Shown here: positions 8,999 to 18,427 of the stretch, in pieces
How positions within the stretch are numbered: the stretch's first letter is position 1
Layout: each line of letters begins with the position of its first letter
Assembly (NCBI GenBank): GCA_002213445.1
Contig: NJIE01000003.1
Span: 1 to 64,000, forward strand
DNA from: Xenophilus sp. AP218F
GTDB lineage: Bacteria > Pseudomonadota > Gammaproteobacteria > Burkholderiales > Chromobacteriaceae
Length of the DNA stretch: 64,000 nucleotides
Direction of reading: 5' to 3'
The notes under the pieces: generated by a model
What the model saw: only the letters and a program-made list of their open reading frames with translations
Database searches by the model: none
Told to the model about the DNA's origin: nothing
Position numbers and translations under genes: made by a program

Positions 8999-10012
8999 AT
9001 GCCCACCGCCAACGCCTCCCGCGCCCGCCGACCTTCCTTGCAGGATGTCGCAGACCTGGCCGCCACCTCCAAGATGACGGTCAGCCGCTATCTCAAATCC
9101 AGCGATCTGGTGGCGGAAAAAACCCGGCGGCGCATCGCCGAGGCGATGGAAACGCTGGGCTACATCCCCAACCGCGCGCCGGACATCCTGTCGCACGCCA
9201 AGAGCCGCGCCATCGGCGTGCTGTTGCCCTCGATGTCCAACCAGGTGTTCTCCAGCCTGGTGCACGGCATTGAAGAAGCGGTGTCGGCGCGCGGCTATCA
9301 CACGCTGTACGGCCATTACTGCTACGACATGGACCAGGAGGAACGCCAGGTGGAGCAGCTGCTGTCCTTCCACGTCGACGGCCTGATCCTGTGCGAAACC
9401 GAACACACGCCGCGCACGCTGCGCATGCTGGAGGTGGCCCGCGTGCCGGTGGTGGAAGTGATGGAGCTGCCCGAGCGGCCGATAGACCTGGCGGTGGGGC
9501 TGGACCATCGCGCCGCCGCCCGCGACATGACCGGGGCGCTGCTCGCCCGCGGCCGCCGCCGCATCGCCTACCTGGCCGCCCGCCTCGATCGCCGCACCCT
9601 GCTGCGCGAGGAAGGCTACCGCCAGGCGCTCTCGCAAGCCGGGCAGGAGCCGCTGGTGATCCAGACCCAGGAACACTCCTCGTTCTCGCTGGGCGGCGAG
9701 ATGCTGCGCCGGGCGCTGGCGGCAGCGCCGGATCTGGACGCGGTGTTCTGCACCAACGACGACATCGCCGCCGGCGCGCTGCTGGCGGCCCGGCAGGCCG
9801 GGCTGGAGGTGCCGCGCCAGCTGGCGGTCGCCGGCTTCAACGCGCTGGACATCGGCCTGGCGCTGGAGCCGCGGCTGGCCAGCGTGATCACCCCGCGCGA
9901 GCGGATCGGCCGGCTGGCCGCCGAGCGCCTGCTGGGCCGCCTGGACGGCATCGTCTACCAGGATGCGGCGCTGGACGTGGGCTACGCGCTGCGGCTGGAC
10001 GGATCGATATAG
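8999..10012 (+). CDS. gntR: LacI-family repressor of gluconate genes
   Basis: A 337-residue LacI/GalR regulator. The N-terminal helix-turn-helix (PSLQDVADLAATSKMTVSRYLKSS, residues 12-35) is followed by a periplasmic-binding-protein-like ligand domain. Similarity to E. coli GntR and placement directly before gntK-gntP indicate gluconate as inducer. Two copies of a 12-bp palindrome upstream of gntK are its likely operators. gntR ends 201 bases before gntK. A GC hairpin without a clear U tract follows it, so some readthrough is possible. Confidence 0.93.
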   Translation: MPTANASRARRPSLQDVADLAATSKMTVSRYLKSSDLVAEKTRRRIAEAMETLGYIPNRAPDILSHAKSRAIGVLLPSMSNQVFSSLVHGIEEAVSARGYHTLYGHYCYDMDQEERQVEQLLSFHVDGLILCETEHTPRTLRMLEVARVPVVEVMELPERPIDLAVGLDHRAAARDMTGALLARGRRRIAYLAARLDRRTLLREEGYRQALSQAGQEPLVIQTQEHSSFSLGGEMLRRALAAAPDLDAVFCTNDDIAAGALLAARQAGLEVPRQLAVAGFNALDIGLALEPRLASVITPRERIGRLAAERLLGRLDGIVYQDAALDVGYALRLDGSI

Positions 10013-10139
10013 CGCTGTCGTTTTTTGCCGACAGCCGCGCATCTCCGCCGCGCGCCTTGCGCGGCAAGGCCCGGCTGTCCGGCCTCAGCATCCGTTTTTC
10101 ATAATTCCTCCTGCCCCTTCCTCGCCCGAAACATTCTCA

Positions 10140-10169
10140 TTGCGAATCCCGGCCATGCCGCAGCAGAAT
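10140..10169 (+). promoter_or_regulatory. Predicted gntKP promoter
   Basis: TTGCGA (10140-10145), an 18-bp spacer and CAGAAT (10164-10169). The predicted start near 10176 lies inside the first GntR operator, which fits repression by blocking initiation. Confidence 0.45.
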
Positions 10170-10170
10170 A

Positions 10171-10196
10171 GTTACCGGTAACATGTTACCGGTAAC
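10171..10196. promoter_or_regulatory. Double GntR operator (26-bp perfect palindrome)
   Basis: GTTACCGGTAAC occurs at 10171-10182 and again at 10185-10196, separated by AT. Each copy is a perfect palindrome and so is the whole 26 bp. The core agrees with the E. coli GntR site as I remember it (TGTTACCGGTAACA). It ends 17 bases before the gntK start codon. Confidence 0.85.
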
Positions 10197-10213
10197 ATTC
10201 AAAAGGACAAGAA

Positions 10214-10762
10214 ATGGAAGAGAACAGCAAGCGCCCGGCCGCCCCTCGCCGCGCATACGTCCTGATGGGCGTGTCCGGCTGCGGCAAATCCGCCGTGGCC
10301 AGCGCCCTGGCCCGCGACCTGAACGCGGCCTTTCTGGACGGCGATTTCCTGCACCCGCGCCGCAATATCGAGAAGATGGCCGCCGGCCAGCCCCTGGACG
10401 ACGACGACCGCGCGCCGTGGCTGCGCGCGCTCAACGACGCCGCCTTCGCCATGCAGCGCACCAGCGAGGTGTCGCTGATCGTCTGTTCGGCCTTGAAAAA
10501 AAGCTACCGCGACGTGCTGCGCGAAGGCAACCCCGGCCTGTCCTTCATCTATCTGCAAGGCGATTACGATGTGATCGAACAGCGCCTGCTGGCGCGCCAG
10601 GGCCACTTCCAGAAGTCCGGCATGCTGCGCTCGCAGTTCGAGGCGCTGGAAGAGCCGCTGGACGAGGCCGACGCGCATATCATCGACATCCGCCCGCCGC
10701 TGGAACAGGTGGTGGCCAGCGTGCGCCGCCACATCGAGGCGCAAGCGCGCCAGGGAGCATGA
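10214..10762 (+). CDS. gntK: Gluconokinase
   Basis: Phosphorylates D-gluconate with ATP to 6-phosphogluconate for the Entner-Doudoroff and pentose-phosphate routes. It has 182 residues, typical of the GntK/IdnK family. The P-loop is GVSGCGKS (19-26), followed by DGDFLHPRRNIEKMAAG and LIVCSALKKSYRD, family hallmarks for substrate and nucleotide binding. AAAGGA precedes the ATG. Its stop and the ATG of the permease are separated by one base, so the two are translationally coupled. Confidence 0.96.
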   Translation: MEENSKRPAAPRRAYVLMGVSGCGKSAVASALARDLNAAFLDGDFLHPRRNIEKMAAGQPLDDDDRAPWLRALNDAAFAMQRTSEVSLIVCSALKKSYRDVLREGNPGLSFIYLQGDYDVIEQRLLARQGHFQKSGMLRSQFEALEEPLDEADAHIIDIRPPLEQVVASVRRHIEAQARQGA

Positions 10763-10763
10763 T

Positions 10764-12101
10764 ATGACGACCATGACGCTGGTGCTCACCGCCATCGGTT
10801 CGGTGCTGCTGTTGCTGTTTCTGGTGATGAAGGCGCGGCTGCACGCCTTCGTCGCCCTGATGATGGTATCGATAGGCGCCGGCCTGTTCTCCGGCATGCC
10901 GCTGGACAAGATCGCCGAGACCATGCAGAAGGGCATGGGCGGCACGCTGGGCTTTCTCGCCATCGTGGTGGCGCTGGGAGCGATGTTCGGCAAGATCCTG
11001 CACGAAACCGGCGCGCTGGACCAGATCGCGGTGCGGCTGCTCAAGAGCTTCGGCGAAAGCCGCGCCCACTACGCCATGGGCCTGGCCGGCCTGGTGTGCG
11101 CGCTGCCCTTGTTCTTCGACGTCGCCATCGTGCTTTTGATCGGCGTGGTGTTCGCCGTGGCCCGCCGCACCGGCGGCAACGTGGTCAAGCTGGCCGTGCC
11201 CTTGTTCGCCGGCGTCGCCGGCGCCGCGGCCTTCCTGCTGCCGGGGCCGACGCCGATGCTGCTGGCCTCGCAGATGAACGCCGATTTCGGCTGGATGATC
11301 GTCATCGGTCTGGCTGCCGCCGTCCCCGGCATGCTGCTGGCCGGCCCGCTGTACGGCAGCTTCATCAGCCGCCACGTCAAGCTGGAACTGCCGCCCGACC
11401 TGGCCGAGCCCTCGCTGGGCAAGCACCAGATGCCGTCCTTCGGCTTCAGCCTGGCCCTGTTGCTGTTCCCCTTGCTGCTGGTGGGCTGCAAGACGCTGGG
11501 CGCGCGGCTGTTTGAAAAAGGCAGCGCGACGCACCAGTGGCTGGAATTCATCGGCCACCCGTTCATCGCCATTCTCGCCGCCTGCCTGCTGGCCATTTAC
11601 GGCCTCGCCCTGCGCCGCGGCATGAGCCGCGAAAAAGTGATGGAAGTATGCGGCGCCGCCATCCAGCCGGCGGGCATCATCCTGCTGGTCACCGGCGCCG
11701 GCGGCGTGTTCAAGCAGGTGCTGGTGGATTCCGGCGTCGGCCCCGCGCTCGGCAACGCGATGATAGGCGCCGGGCTGCCCATCGCGCTGGCCTGCTTCCT
11801 GCTCTCCGCCGCGGTGCGGGTGATCCAGGGTTCGGCCACCGTCGCCTGCCTGACCACCGTGGGGCTGGTGCTGCCGGTGATCGAGCTGCTGGGCTTCAGC
11901 GGCGCGCAGCTGGCGGCGCTGTCGGTCTGCATCGCCGGCGGCTCCATCGTGCTTAGCCACGTCAACGACTCCGGCTTCTGGCTGTTCGGCAAGTTCACCG
12001 GCGCCAACGAGCTGCAGACGCTGAAAACCTGGACCGTGATGGAAACCATACTCGGCGCCAGCGGCGCGCTGGTGGGCATGGCCGCCTTCGCCATGCTGTA
12101 A
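10764..12101 (+). CDS. Gluconate permease, GntP family
   Basis: A 445-residue inner-membrane gluconate:H+ symporter with about twelve hydrophobic segments. GntP signatures are [58 protein letters not shown] and GSATVACLTT. It follows gntK by one base under the same double operator. It is paralogous to dsdX (2970-4313) but differs in the substrate-facing loop (PGPTP in place of PPHPA), as gluconate transporters do. GntP, GntT and GntU cannot be told apart by eye. Confidence 0.92.
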   Translation: MTTMTLVLTAIGSVLLLLFLVMKARLHAFVALMMVSIGAGLFSGMPLDKIAETMQKGMGGTLGFLAIVVALGAMFGKILHETGALDQIAVRLLKSFGESRAHYAMGLAGLVCALPLFFDVAIVLLIGVVFAVARRTGGNVVKLAVPLFAGVAGAAAFLLPGPTPMLLASQMNADFGWMIVIGLAAAVPGMLLAGPLYGSFISRHVKLELPPDLAEPSLGKHQMPSFGFSLALLLFPLLLVGCKTLGARLFEKGSATHQWLEFIGHPFIAILAACLLAIYGLALRRGMSREKVMEVCGAAIQPAGIILLVTGAGGVFKQVLVDSGVGPALGNAMIGAGLPIALACFLLSAAVRVIQGSATVACLTTVGLVLPVIELLGFSGAQLAALSVCIAGGSIVLSHVNDSGFWLFGKFTGANELQTLKTWTVMETILGASGALVGMAAFAML

Positions 12102-12120
12102 GCCGCGCCGGCGATGGACG

Positions 12121-12142
12121 ACAGGCCGCCCGCGCGGCCTGT
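12121..12142 (+). terminator. Terminator-like hairpin after the gluconate permease
   Basis: ACAGGCCGC / GCGGCCTGT form a nine-bp perfect stem with a CCGC loop, 20 bases after the stop. There is no U tract, so it may only stabilise the 3' end. Confidence 0.35.
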
Positions 12143-12248
12143 TCGCGCTTCCTCATCGATGACAAAGGCAAAATCAGGCTTAGGAGGAACTACACCGGGC
12201 ATTTCCCGTCCCTTTAAACGACAATAAAAACCAAGCGGAATCCTGCCC

Positions 12249-13484
12249 ATGTCCCATGCCACCCCTCTTCTCACCACCATCGTCGGCGGCCTGGTCTTCG
12301 CCTTCGTGCTCGGCGCGCTGGCCTTGCGCCTGCGCATGCCGCCCCTGGTCGGCTATCTTTGCGCCGGCATCCTGGTCGGCCCCTTCACCCCCGGTTTCCA
12401 GGCCGACACCGTGCTGGCGCCGGAACTGGCCGAACTGGGCGTCATCCTGCTGATGTTCGGCGTCGGCCTGCACTTCTCCATCCGCGACCTGCTGGCGGTC
12501 AAGGCCATCGCCGTGCCCGGCGCGCTGGTGCAGATCGCCGTCGCCACCGCGCTGGGCATGGGTCTCGCGCATGGCCTAGGCTGGCCCCTGGGCGAGGGGC
12601 TGGTTTTCGGCCTGTGCCTGTCGGTGGCCAGCACCGTGGTGCTGCTGCGCGCCTTGCAGGAGCGCGGCTGGCTGGAGTCGGAAATCACCAGCAAGACCGT
12701 GGGCGCGCAGGAACAGGAGGACGGCAAGATCGCCGTCGGCTGGCTGGTGGTGGAGGATCTGGCGATGGTGCTGACGCTGGTGCTGCTGCCGGCGTTTTCG
12801 GGCGCGCTGGGCGGCCAGGACGGCGCGCCCGCCGGCGACTCCCTGCTGTGGACGCTGGCGCTGACGCTGGGCAAGGTGGCCGCCTTCGTCACCCTGATGC
12901 TGTTGGTGGGCCGCCGCCTCATCCCCTGGATGCTGGAACGCATCGTCCGCACCGGCAACCGCGAGCTGTTCCGGCTGGCGGTGCTGTCCACCGCGCTGGG
13001 CGTGGCTTACGGCGCGACCCAGCTGTTCCACGTTTCCTTCGCCCTCGGCGCGTTCTTCGCCGGCATGGTGCTGGCCGAATCGCCGTTCAGCCACCGCGCG
13101 GCGGAAGAATCGCTGCCCTTGCGCGACGCCTTCACCGTGCTGTTCTTCGTGTCGGTGGGCATGCTGCTGGACCCGGAGGTGCTGTTCCAGGACGGCTGGG
13201 CCTTGCTGGCGACGGTGCTGATCATCACGGTGGGCAAATCGCTGGCCGCCTACGGCATCGCCCGGCTGTTCGGCCGCAATCACGACACCGGCCTCGGCAT
13301 CGCCGCCAGCCTGGGCCAGATCGGCGAATTTTCCTTCATCCTCGCCGGCCTCGGCGTGTCGCTGGGCCTGCTCTCCGCGCGCGGCCAGGCGCTGATCCTG
13401 GCCGCCGCCATCGTCACCATTCTGCTCAATCCGCTGATGTTCTGGCTGGCCGACCGCTTCCGCCGCCAGCCGGAGCCGGCCTGA
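12249..13484 (+). CDS. Kef/YbaL-type cation:proton antiporter without RCK domain
   Basis: A 411-residue CPA2 antiporter with about twelve transmembrane segments. Family stretches include GYLCAGILVGPFTPGF, LMFGVGLHF, SVASTVVLLRALQERG and GAFFAGMVLAESPFSHRAAEESLPLRD. It resembles E. coli YbaL over the membrane domain but stops at RFRRQPEPA. YbaL continues with a cytosolic TrkA-N (RCK) nucleotide-binding domain of roughly 150 residues, which is absent here. The downstream DNA encodes an acetyltransferase, so there is no sign that a frameshift cut the domain off. Substrate (K+ or Na+) is unknown. Confidence 0.85.
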   Translation: MSHATPLLTTIVGGLVFAFVLGALALRLRMPPLVGYLCAGILVGPFTPGFQADTVLAPELAELGVILLMFGVGLHFSIRDLLAVKAIAVPGALVQIAVATALGMGLAHGLGWPLGEGLVFGLCLSVASTVVLLRALQERGWLESEITSKTVGAQEQEDGKIAVGWLVVEDLAMVLTLVLLPAFSGALGGQDGAPAGDSLLWTLALTLGKVAAFVTLMLLVGRRLIPWMLERIVRTGNRELFRLAVLSTALGVAYGATQLFHVSFALGAFFAGMVLAESPFSHRAAEESLPLRDAFTVLFFVSVGMLLDPEVLFQDGWALLATVLIITVGKSLAAYGIARLFGRNHDTGLGIAASLGQIGEFSFILAGLGVSLGLLSARGQALILAAAIVTILLNPLMFWLADRFRRQPEPA

Positions 13485-13567
13485 GCGCCGGTTTGGCCGC
13501 CCCTGGCCGTTGGGATACAATATGCATGATTTCGGCCGGTATATCGCCGGCCGCCCACTCTTTGGAA

Positions 13568-14095
13568 ATGGTTGTTTCGATGTCCGTTGTCGCCGCTTCG
13601 CAGGACGCCATCGCCCTGCGCCGCATGCAGCCGCTGGATTTGCCAGCGGTGTTGAAAGTTCAGCAACGCTGTTATCCCCCGCACCTGCTGGAAAGCCCGG
13701 AGGCGCTGGCCTCCCGCCAGCAGCTGTCGCCCGACACCTGCTGGGTGGCGGCGTCGTCCGGCAAGCTGCTGGGCTATCTGTTCGCCCATCCCTGGCGCGG
13801 CGAGACGCCGCCCAAGCTCAACGTCGAGCTGCGCCAGCTGCCCGCCGACGCCGACACCCTGTTCATCCACGACCTGGCGCTGCACCCGGACGCCCGCGGC
13901 CACGGCGTCGCGCCGCGGCTGGTGGAGCAGGCGCTGCGGCAGGCCCGGCAGCGCGGCCTGCGCTATACCCGGCTGGTGGCGGTGGAAGGCGCGGCGCCGT
14001 ACTGGCAGCGCTTCGGTTATCGCAGCTACCGCATTCCCGGCTATGGGCTCGGCGCCTACGGCGACAGCGCGGTCAGCATGCAATGCCTGCTCTAG
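13568..14095 (+). CDS. GNAT-family N-acetyltransferase
   Basis: About 175 residues with a single GNAT fold. FIHDLALHPDARGHGVAPRLVEQAL carries the acetyl-CoA pyrophosphate loop (R-G-H-G-V-A), and APYWQRFGYRSY is the usual C-terminal motif. The substrate is unknown. Three in-frame ATGs (13526, 13568, 13580) are possible and none has a strong ribosome site; 13568 is a compromise. The long open frame running back to 12359 is an overlap with the antiporter gene and is not coding. The gene is on the same strand 83 bp after the antiporter. Confidence 0.8.
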   Translation: MVVSMSVVAASQDAIALRRMQPLDLPAVLKVQQRCYPPHLLESPEALASRQQLSPDTCWVAASSGKLLGYLFAHPWRGETPPKLNVELRQLPADADTLFIHDLALHPDARGHGVAPRLVEQALRQARQRGLRYTRLVAVEGAAPYWQRFGYRSYRIPGYGLGAYGDSAVSMQCLL

Positions 14096-14192
14096 CCGCC
14101 CGGGCGGCGCGCGGCCATGCTATAAACATCTGACTTTGCAGGCCCGCCCGGCGCGGCTATGGTAGAATCGCGCGCAACGCATTCAATTTCCT

Positions 14193-14582
14193 ATGAAAAA
14201 GCTCATCGCCATCCTGCTTGCCTGCGGCTTTTCGCTATCCGTCCACGCCGCCCGCCTGATGCCCGCCGAGGCGCAGGCCGGCACCATAGACGACATCGAC
14301 GGCCACAGCGTTTCCTTCACCCAACAGCCCGCCACCCTGCTGCGCGGCCTGATCGGGCTGATCCTGCCCCTGGGGCAAAGCTACCGGCTGGCGCCCGGCG
14401 TCCGCATCTACGATCAGGACAACCGCTTCCTGCTCACCGGACAGCTGCCGGACCTCGCCAAACGCAACGTGGCGGTGACTTTTGACGGCAGCGGCAGCAT
14501 CAACCGCATCTGGGTGCTGCGCGACGAAGAGATCGAGATGCTCAAGCAACGTGCCCTAGAGGCCACGCCCTCAACCGAATAA
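14193..14582 (+). CDS. Secreted conserved-type hypothetical protein
   Basis: 129 residues beginning with a clear Sec signal (MKKLIAILLACGFSLSVHA, cleavage near residue 19). The mature part is small and beta-rich in appearance: GTIDDIDGHSVSFTQQP, a hydrophobic stretch around LLRGLIGLILPLG, then RLAPGVRIYDQDNRFLLTGQLPD and VAVTFDGSGSINRIWVL. It looks like a soluble periplasmic protein of the kind that sits before miaB in related genomes, but I do not recognise a family. It ends 18 bases before miaB and may be co-transcribed with it. Confidence 0.7.
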   Translation: MKKLIAILLACGFSLSVHAARLMPAEAQAGTIDDIDGHSVSFTQQPATLLRGLIGLILPLGQSYRLAPGVRIYDQDNRFLLTGQLPDLAKRNVAVTFDGSGSINRIWVLRDEEIEMLKQRALEATPSTE

Positions 14583-14600
14583 AGCTGGAATCAAGTAGCA

Positions 14601-15935
14601 ATGAAGAAGGTATACATCAAGACCTTCGGCTGCCAGATGAACGAGTACGACTCCGACAAGATGGTCGACGTTCTGGGCGACGCCGAAGGCATGATCAAGA
14701 CGGACAATCTGGAAGAAGCCGACGTCATCCTGCTCAACACCTGTAGCGTGCGCGAAAAGGCGCAGGAAAAGGTGTTTTCCGACCTGGGCCGCATCCGTCC
14801 GCTGAAGGAAGCCAACCCGGACCTGATCATCGGCGTGGGCGGCTGCGTGGCGAGCCAGGAAGGCGATGCCATCGTCAAGCGCGCGCCGTATGTGGACGTG
14901 GTGTTCGGCCCGCAAACCCTGCACCGCCTGCCCGACCTGATCAAGAGCCGCCAGCGAAGCGGCGCGTCGCAAGTGGACATTTCCTTCCCGGAAATCGAGA
15001 AGTTCGACCACATTCCGCCGGCCAAGGTGGAAGGCGGCGCGGCCTTCGTCTCCATCATGGAAGGCTGTTCCAAATACTGCTCGTTCTGCGTGGTGCCTTA
15101 CACCCGCGGCGAGGAAGTGTCGCGTCCGTTTGAGGACGTGCTGACCGAGATCGCCGGCCTCGCCGCCCAGGGCGTCAAGGAAATCACCCTGCTCGGCCAG
15201 AACGTCAACGCCTATCGCGGCGCGATGGCCGACGGCGAAATCGCCGACTTCGCCCACCTGCTGGAATACGTGCACGACATTCCGGGCGTGGAGCGCATCC
15301 GCTTCACCACCAGCCACCCGCGCGAGTTCAGCCAGCGCATCATCGACTGCTACGCCCGCCTGCCCAAGCTGGTATCGCACCTGCACCTGCCGGTGCAAAG
15401 CGGTTCCGACCGGGTGCTGATGGCGATGAAGCGCGGCTACACCGCGCTGGAGTACAAATCCATCATCCGCAAGCTGCGCGCCATCCGCCCCGACCTGTGC
15501 CTGTCCTCCGACTTCATCGTCGGCTTCCCGGGCGAAACCGAGGCCGACTTCGAGCAGACGCTGAAACTGGTCAAGGATCTGGAGTTCGACTTCAGCTTCG
15601 TCTTCATCTACAGCCCGCGGCCCGGCACCCCGGCGTCGAACATGCCGGACGACACCCCGCACAAGGAAAAAGTGCGCCGCCTGGAAGCGCTCAACGAGGT
15701 GATCGAAGCCAAGGGCTTCGAAATCAACCGCGGCATGGTGGGCACGGTGCAGAACGTGCTGGTGGAGGCCATCTCCAAGAAAGACCCGAACATGCTGGCG
15801 GCGCGCACCGCCAACAACCGCGTGGTCAACTTCGTCGGCAACCCGCGCCTGCTGGGCCGGACCATAGACGTGGTGATCACCGAAGCCTTCCCGCACTCGC
15901 TGGGCGGCGAAGCGCTGACCGTCGAGAGCGCCTGA
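14601..15935 (+). CDS. miaB: tRNA-2-methylthio-N6-dimethylallyladenosine synthase
   Basis: A radical-SAM methylthiotransferase that adds the ms2 group to i6A37 in tRNAs reading UNN codons. It has 444 residues. The UPF0004 domain carries the auxiliary-cluster cysteines C11, C48 and C82. The radical-SAM motif is C156-x3-C160-x2-C163 (CSKYCSFC). A C-terminal TRAM domain covers about residues 380-440. It heads the chain miaB-phoH-ybeY-corC-lnt, an order common in proteobacteria. Confidence 0.97.
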   Translation: MKKVYIKTFGCQMNEYDSDKMVDVLGDAEGMIKTDNLEEADVILLNTCSVREKAQEKVFSDLGRIRPLKEANPDLIIGVGGCVASQEGDAIVKRAPYVDVVFGPQTLHRLPDLIKSRQRSGASQVDISFPEIEKFDHIPPAKVEGGAAFVSIMEGCSKYCSFCVVPYTRGEEVSRPFEDVLTEIAGLAAQGVKEITLLGQNVNAYRGAMADGEIADFAHLLEYVHDIPGVERIRFTTSHPREFSQRIIDCYARLPKLVSHLHLPVQSGSDRVLMAMKRGYTALEYKSIIRKLRAIRPDLCLSSDFIVGFPGETEADFEQTLKLVKDLEFDFSFVFIYSPRPGTPASNMPDDTPHKEKVRRLEALNEVIEAKGFEINRGMVGTVQNVLVEAISKKDPNMLAARTANNRVVNFVGNPRLLGRTIDVVITEAFPHSLGGEALTVESA

Positions 15936-16033
15936 ACGCCGTGACGCGACGCCGCCCGTCCTCGCCAGCCTCCGCCCCGGCCCGCGCCGGGCGGCGCCAC
16001 TTTTGACAAGCCCCGCCAACCACTGCAAAGCGC

Positions 16034-17008
16034 ATGACGACTACTCCTAGCGAACCGCTCAGCTTCAATCCCGTGGACAACGAACGGCTGGCCCGCCTGT
16101 GCGGCCCGCTGGACGAAAACCTGAAACAGATCGAGACCGGCCTGGACGTGGCCATCCAGCGTCGCGGCGAAGCCTTCCGCATCGGCGGCGACAAGGCCGA
16201 TCTGGCGCGCGAGGCGCTCACCCGCCTGTATCTGCTCGCCGCCGAGCAGGAGCCGTCCATCGACGACGTGCAACTGACGCTGGTGGAATTGAGACTGGAA
16301 CAGAACGCGCCGGCCGGGGAAGAGCCGGCGCCGGTGCTGGTGACGCGCCGCGGCGACCTCAAGGGCCGCACGCCGCGCCAGCGCCGCTACATCCAGGCCA
16401 TCCAGCAGCACGACATCACCTTCGGCATCGGCCCGGCCGGCACCGGCAAGACCTATCTGGCGGTGGCCTGCGCGGTGGACGCGATGGAACGCGAGGCCGC
16501 CAAGCGCATCGTGCTGGTGCGCCCGGCGGTGGAGGCCGGCGAGAAGCTGGGCTTCCTGCCCGGCGACCTGGCGCAGAAGGTGGACCCGTATCTGCGCCCG
16601 CTGTACGACGCGCTGTACGACCTGATGGGTTTCGACCGCGTCACCCGGCTGTTCGAAAAGAACCTGATCGAGATCGCGCCCTTGGCCTATATGCGCGGCC
16701 GCACGCTGAACAACGCCTTCATCATCCTCGACGAGGCGCAGAACACCACGCCCGAGCAGATGAAGATGTTCCTCACCCGCATCGGCTTCGGCTCGCGGGC
16801 GGTGATCACCGGCGACGTCACCCAGATCGACCTGGCCCGCCACCAGAAGAGCGGCCTGGTGGAGGTGGAGCGCATCCTCGGCCAGGTGCGCGGCATCCAT
16901 TTCCACCATTTCCAGAGCGACGACGTGGTGCGCCACCCGCTGGTGCAGAAGATCGTCGACGCCTACGACCATTACCAAAGCAAGCAAGATGAAAAAAGCC
17001 AAGCGTAA
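16034..17008 (+). CDS. ybeZ: PhoH-like ATPase (YbeZ)
   Basis: A 324-residue PhoH-family P-loop ATPase. The Walker A motif is GPAGTGKT (133-140) and the Walker B motif is FIILDEAQN. An N-terminal KH-like segment precedes the ATPase core. YbeZ partners the endoribonuclease YbeY in rRNA maturation. The 3' end overlaps the ybeY start by 20 bases, which supports coupled translation. The C-terminal end ([14 protein letters not shown]) is polar and probably flexible. Confidence 0.94.
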   Translation: MTTTPSEPLSFNPVDNERLARLCGPLDENLKQIETGLDVAIQRRGEAFRIGGDKADLAREALTRLYLLAAEQEPSIDDVQLTLVELRLEQNAPAGEEPAPVLVTRRGDLKGRTPRQRRYIQAIQQHDITFGIGPAGTGKTYLAVACAVDAMEREAAKRIVLVRPAVEAGEKLGFLPGDLAQKVDPYLRPLYDALYDLMGFDRVTRLFEKNLIEIAPLAYMRGRTLNNAFIILDEAQNTTPEQMKMFLTRIGFGSRAVITGDVTQIDLARHQKSGLVEVERILGQVRGIHFHHFQSDDVVRHPLVQKIVDAYDHYQSKQDEKSQA

Positions 17009-17495
17009 CCCGCTGCTGGCGCGCCGCGCCGCGCGCCTGGAACTGACGCTGGAAGAACGCAGCCAGAGCCCCGGCCTGCCCGACCCGAAACTGATCCGCC
17101 GCGCCTGCCAGGCCGCGCTGCAGCGCGGCGTCCGCCAGGCCCAGGTCAGCATCGTCATCGTCGACGCCGAAGAAGGCCGCCAGCTCAACCTCGACTACCG
17201 CGGCAAGGACTACGCCACCAATGTGCTGTCCTTCGCCCTCAACGAGGGCGAAAGCGTCGCCGGCCTGCCCCTGTTCGGCGACCTGGTGCTGTGCGCGCCG
17301 GTGGTGGAAAAGGAAGCCGCCGAACAGGGCAAGGCGCTTGACGCGCATTACGCCCACCTGCTGGTGCACGGCATGCTGCATCTGCAGGGATTTGACCATG
17401 AGCAAGACCAGGAAGCCGAAGAAATGGAAGCGCTTGAAAGCGTCATCGTTCAGAAGCTAGGATATCCCGACCCCTATCACGAGGAGCAGTTCTAA
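16989..17495 (+). CDS. ybeY: Endoribonuclease YbeY (16S rRNA 3'-end maturation)
   Basis: A zinc-dependent single-strand endoribonuclease needed for 16S rRNA maturation and 70S quality control. It has 168 residues. The metal triad is in [11 protein letters not shown], with H127, H131 and H137. The conserved [12 protein letters not shown] segment precedes it. The N-terminal ~20 basic residues extend beyond the usual family start. The start overlaps ybeZ, and corC follows after three bases. Confidence 0.95.
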   Translation: MKKAKRNPLLARRAARLELTLEERSQSPGLPDPKLIRRACQAALQRGVRQAQVSIVIVDAEEGRQLNLDYRGKDYATNVLSFALNEGESVAGLPLFGDLVLCAPVVEKEAAEQGKALDAHYAHLLVHGMLHLQGFDHEQDQEAEEMEALESVIVQKLGYPDPYHEEQF

Positions 17496-17498
17496 GAA

Positions 17499-18356
17499 AT
17501 GGAAGACCCCAGTAAACCCCGGCCCAGTTGGCTTGAACGCCTGTCCACCATGCTCTTGCGCGAGCCGGAAGACCGCGAGGAGCTGATCGAGCTGCTGCAC
17601 AACGCCTTCGAACGCAACCTGCTGGATGCCGAGGCGCTCGGCATGATCGAAGGCGTGCTGGAAGTGAGCGAACTGACGGTGCGCGACGTGATGATCCCGC
17701 GCAGCCAGATGCACGTGCTGAACATCGACGACCCGATCGCGCGCTTTTTGCCGACGGTGATCGACTCCGGCCACTCGCGCTTCCCGGTGATCGGCGACAG
17801 CAAGGACGACGTGCAGGGCATTCTGCTGGCCAAGGAACTGTTGCGCTATTTTCACGCGCCTTCCACTTTCAACCTCAAGGACGTGCTGCGCCCGGCGGTG
17901 TTCGTGCCGGAATCCAAGCCGCTGAACGTGCTGCTGCGCGATTTTCGCGCCACCCACAACCATCTGGCGGTGGTAGTGGACGAGTACGGCGGCGTCTGCG
18001 GCCTCGTCACCATCGAGGACGTGATCGAGCAGATCGTCGGCGACATCGAGGACGAATACGACATCGACGACGACGAGGACGACATCGTCCCGGTGCGCGG
18101 CCACGAACGCTACCGCGTCAAGGCGCTCACCGAGATCGAAGACTTCAACCACTACTTCGGCACCGAGTACGAAGACGACGACGTCGATACCGTCGGCGGC
18201 CTGGTCATCTCGCTGACCGGCCACCTGCCGCAGCGCGGCGAAAAGGTGGAAGCCGCCGGCCTGCGCTTCACCGTCTTGCGCGCCGACAGCCGCCGGCTGG
18301 AAACCCTGCTGGTCGAGCGCGTTCTGGCCGAGCAGGAACGCAACGCCGCCGAATAG
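17499..18356 (+). CDS. ybeX: CorC/HlyC-type CBS-domain protein (YbeX)
   Basis: 285 residues with no membrane segment. A short N-terminal helix region is followed by a CBS pair (DVMIPRSQMHVLNIDD to GGVCGLVTIEDVIEQIVGDI) and then a CorC_HlyC C-terminal domain (YRVKALTEIEDFNHYFGTEY to the end). It was linked to magnesium/cobalt efflux in the older literature and is now also tied to ribosome metabolism through its ybeZ-ybeY linkage. An acidic run (DEYDIDDDEDD) joins the domains. It starts three bases after ybeY. Confidence 0.93.
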   Translation: MEDPSKPRPSWLERLSTMLLREPEDREELIELLHNAFERNLLDAEALGMIEGVLEVSELTVRDVMIPRSQMHVLNIDDPIARFLPTVIDSGHSRFPVIGDSKDDVQGILLAKELLRYFHAPSTFNLKDVLRPAVFVPESKPLNVLLRDFRATHNHLAVVVDEYGGVCGLVTIEDVIEQIVGDIEDEYDIDDDEDDIVPVRGHERYRVKALTEIEDFNHYFGTEYEDDDVDTVGGLVISLTGHLPQRGEKVEAAGLRFTVLRADSRRLETLLVERVLAEQERNAAE

Positions 18357-18427
18357 CGCCTATCCTGAGGAAGGGCCGTCGCCCGGCGCGCGGCCCGACA
18401 TCCCGCCTCGCCATCTACAAAGTGACT

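Noticed and set aside
12359-13567. Long plus-strand frame overlapping the antiporter and running into the GNAT gene
   Set aside because: The first 400 codons are low-complexity Arg/Ala/Gly/Pro in an alternative frame of a well-recognised antiporter. Only the last part (from about 13568) is a real gene, so no fusion is called.
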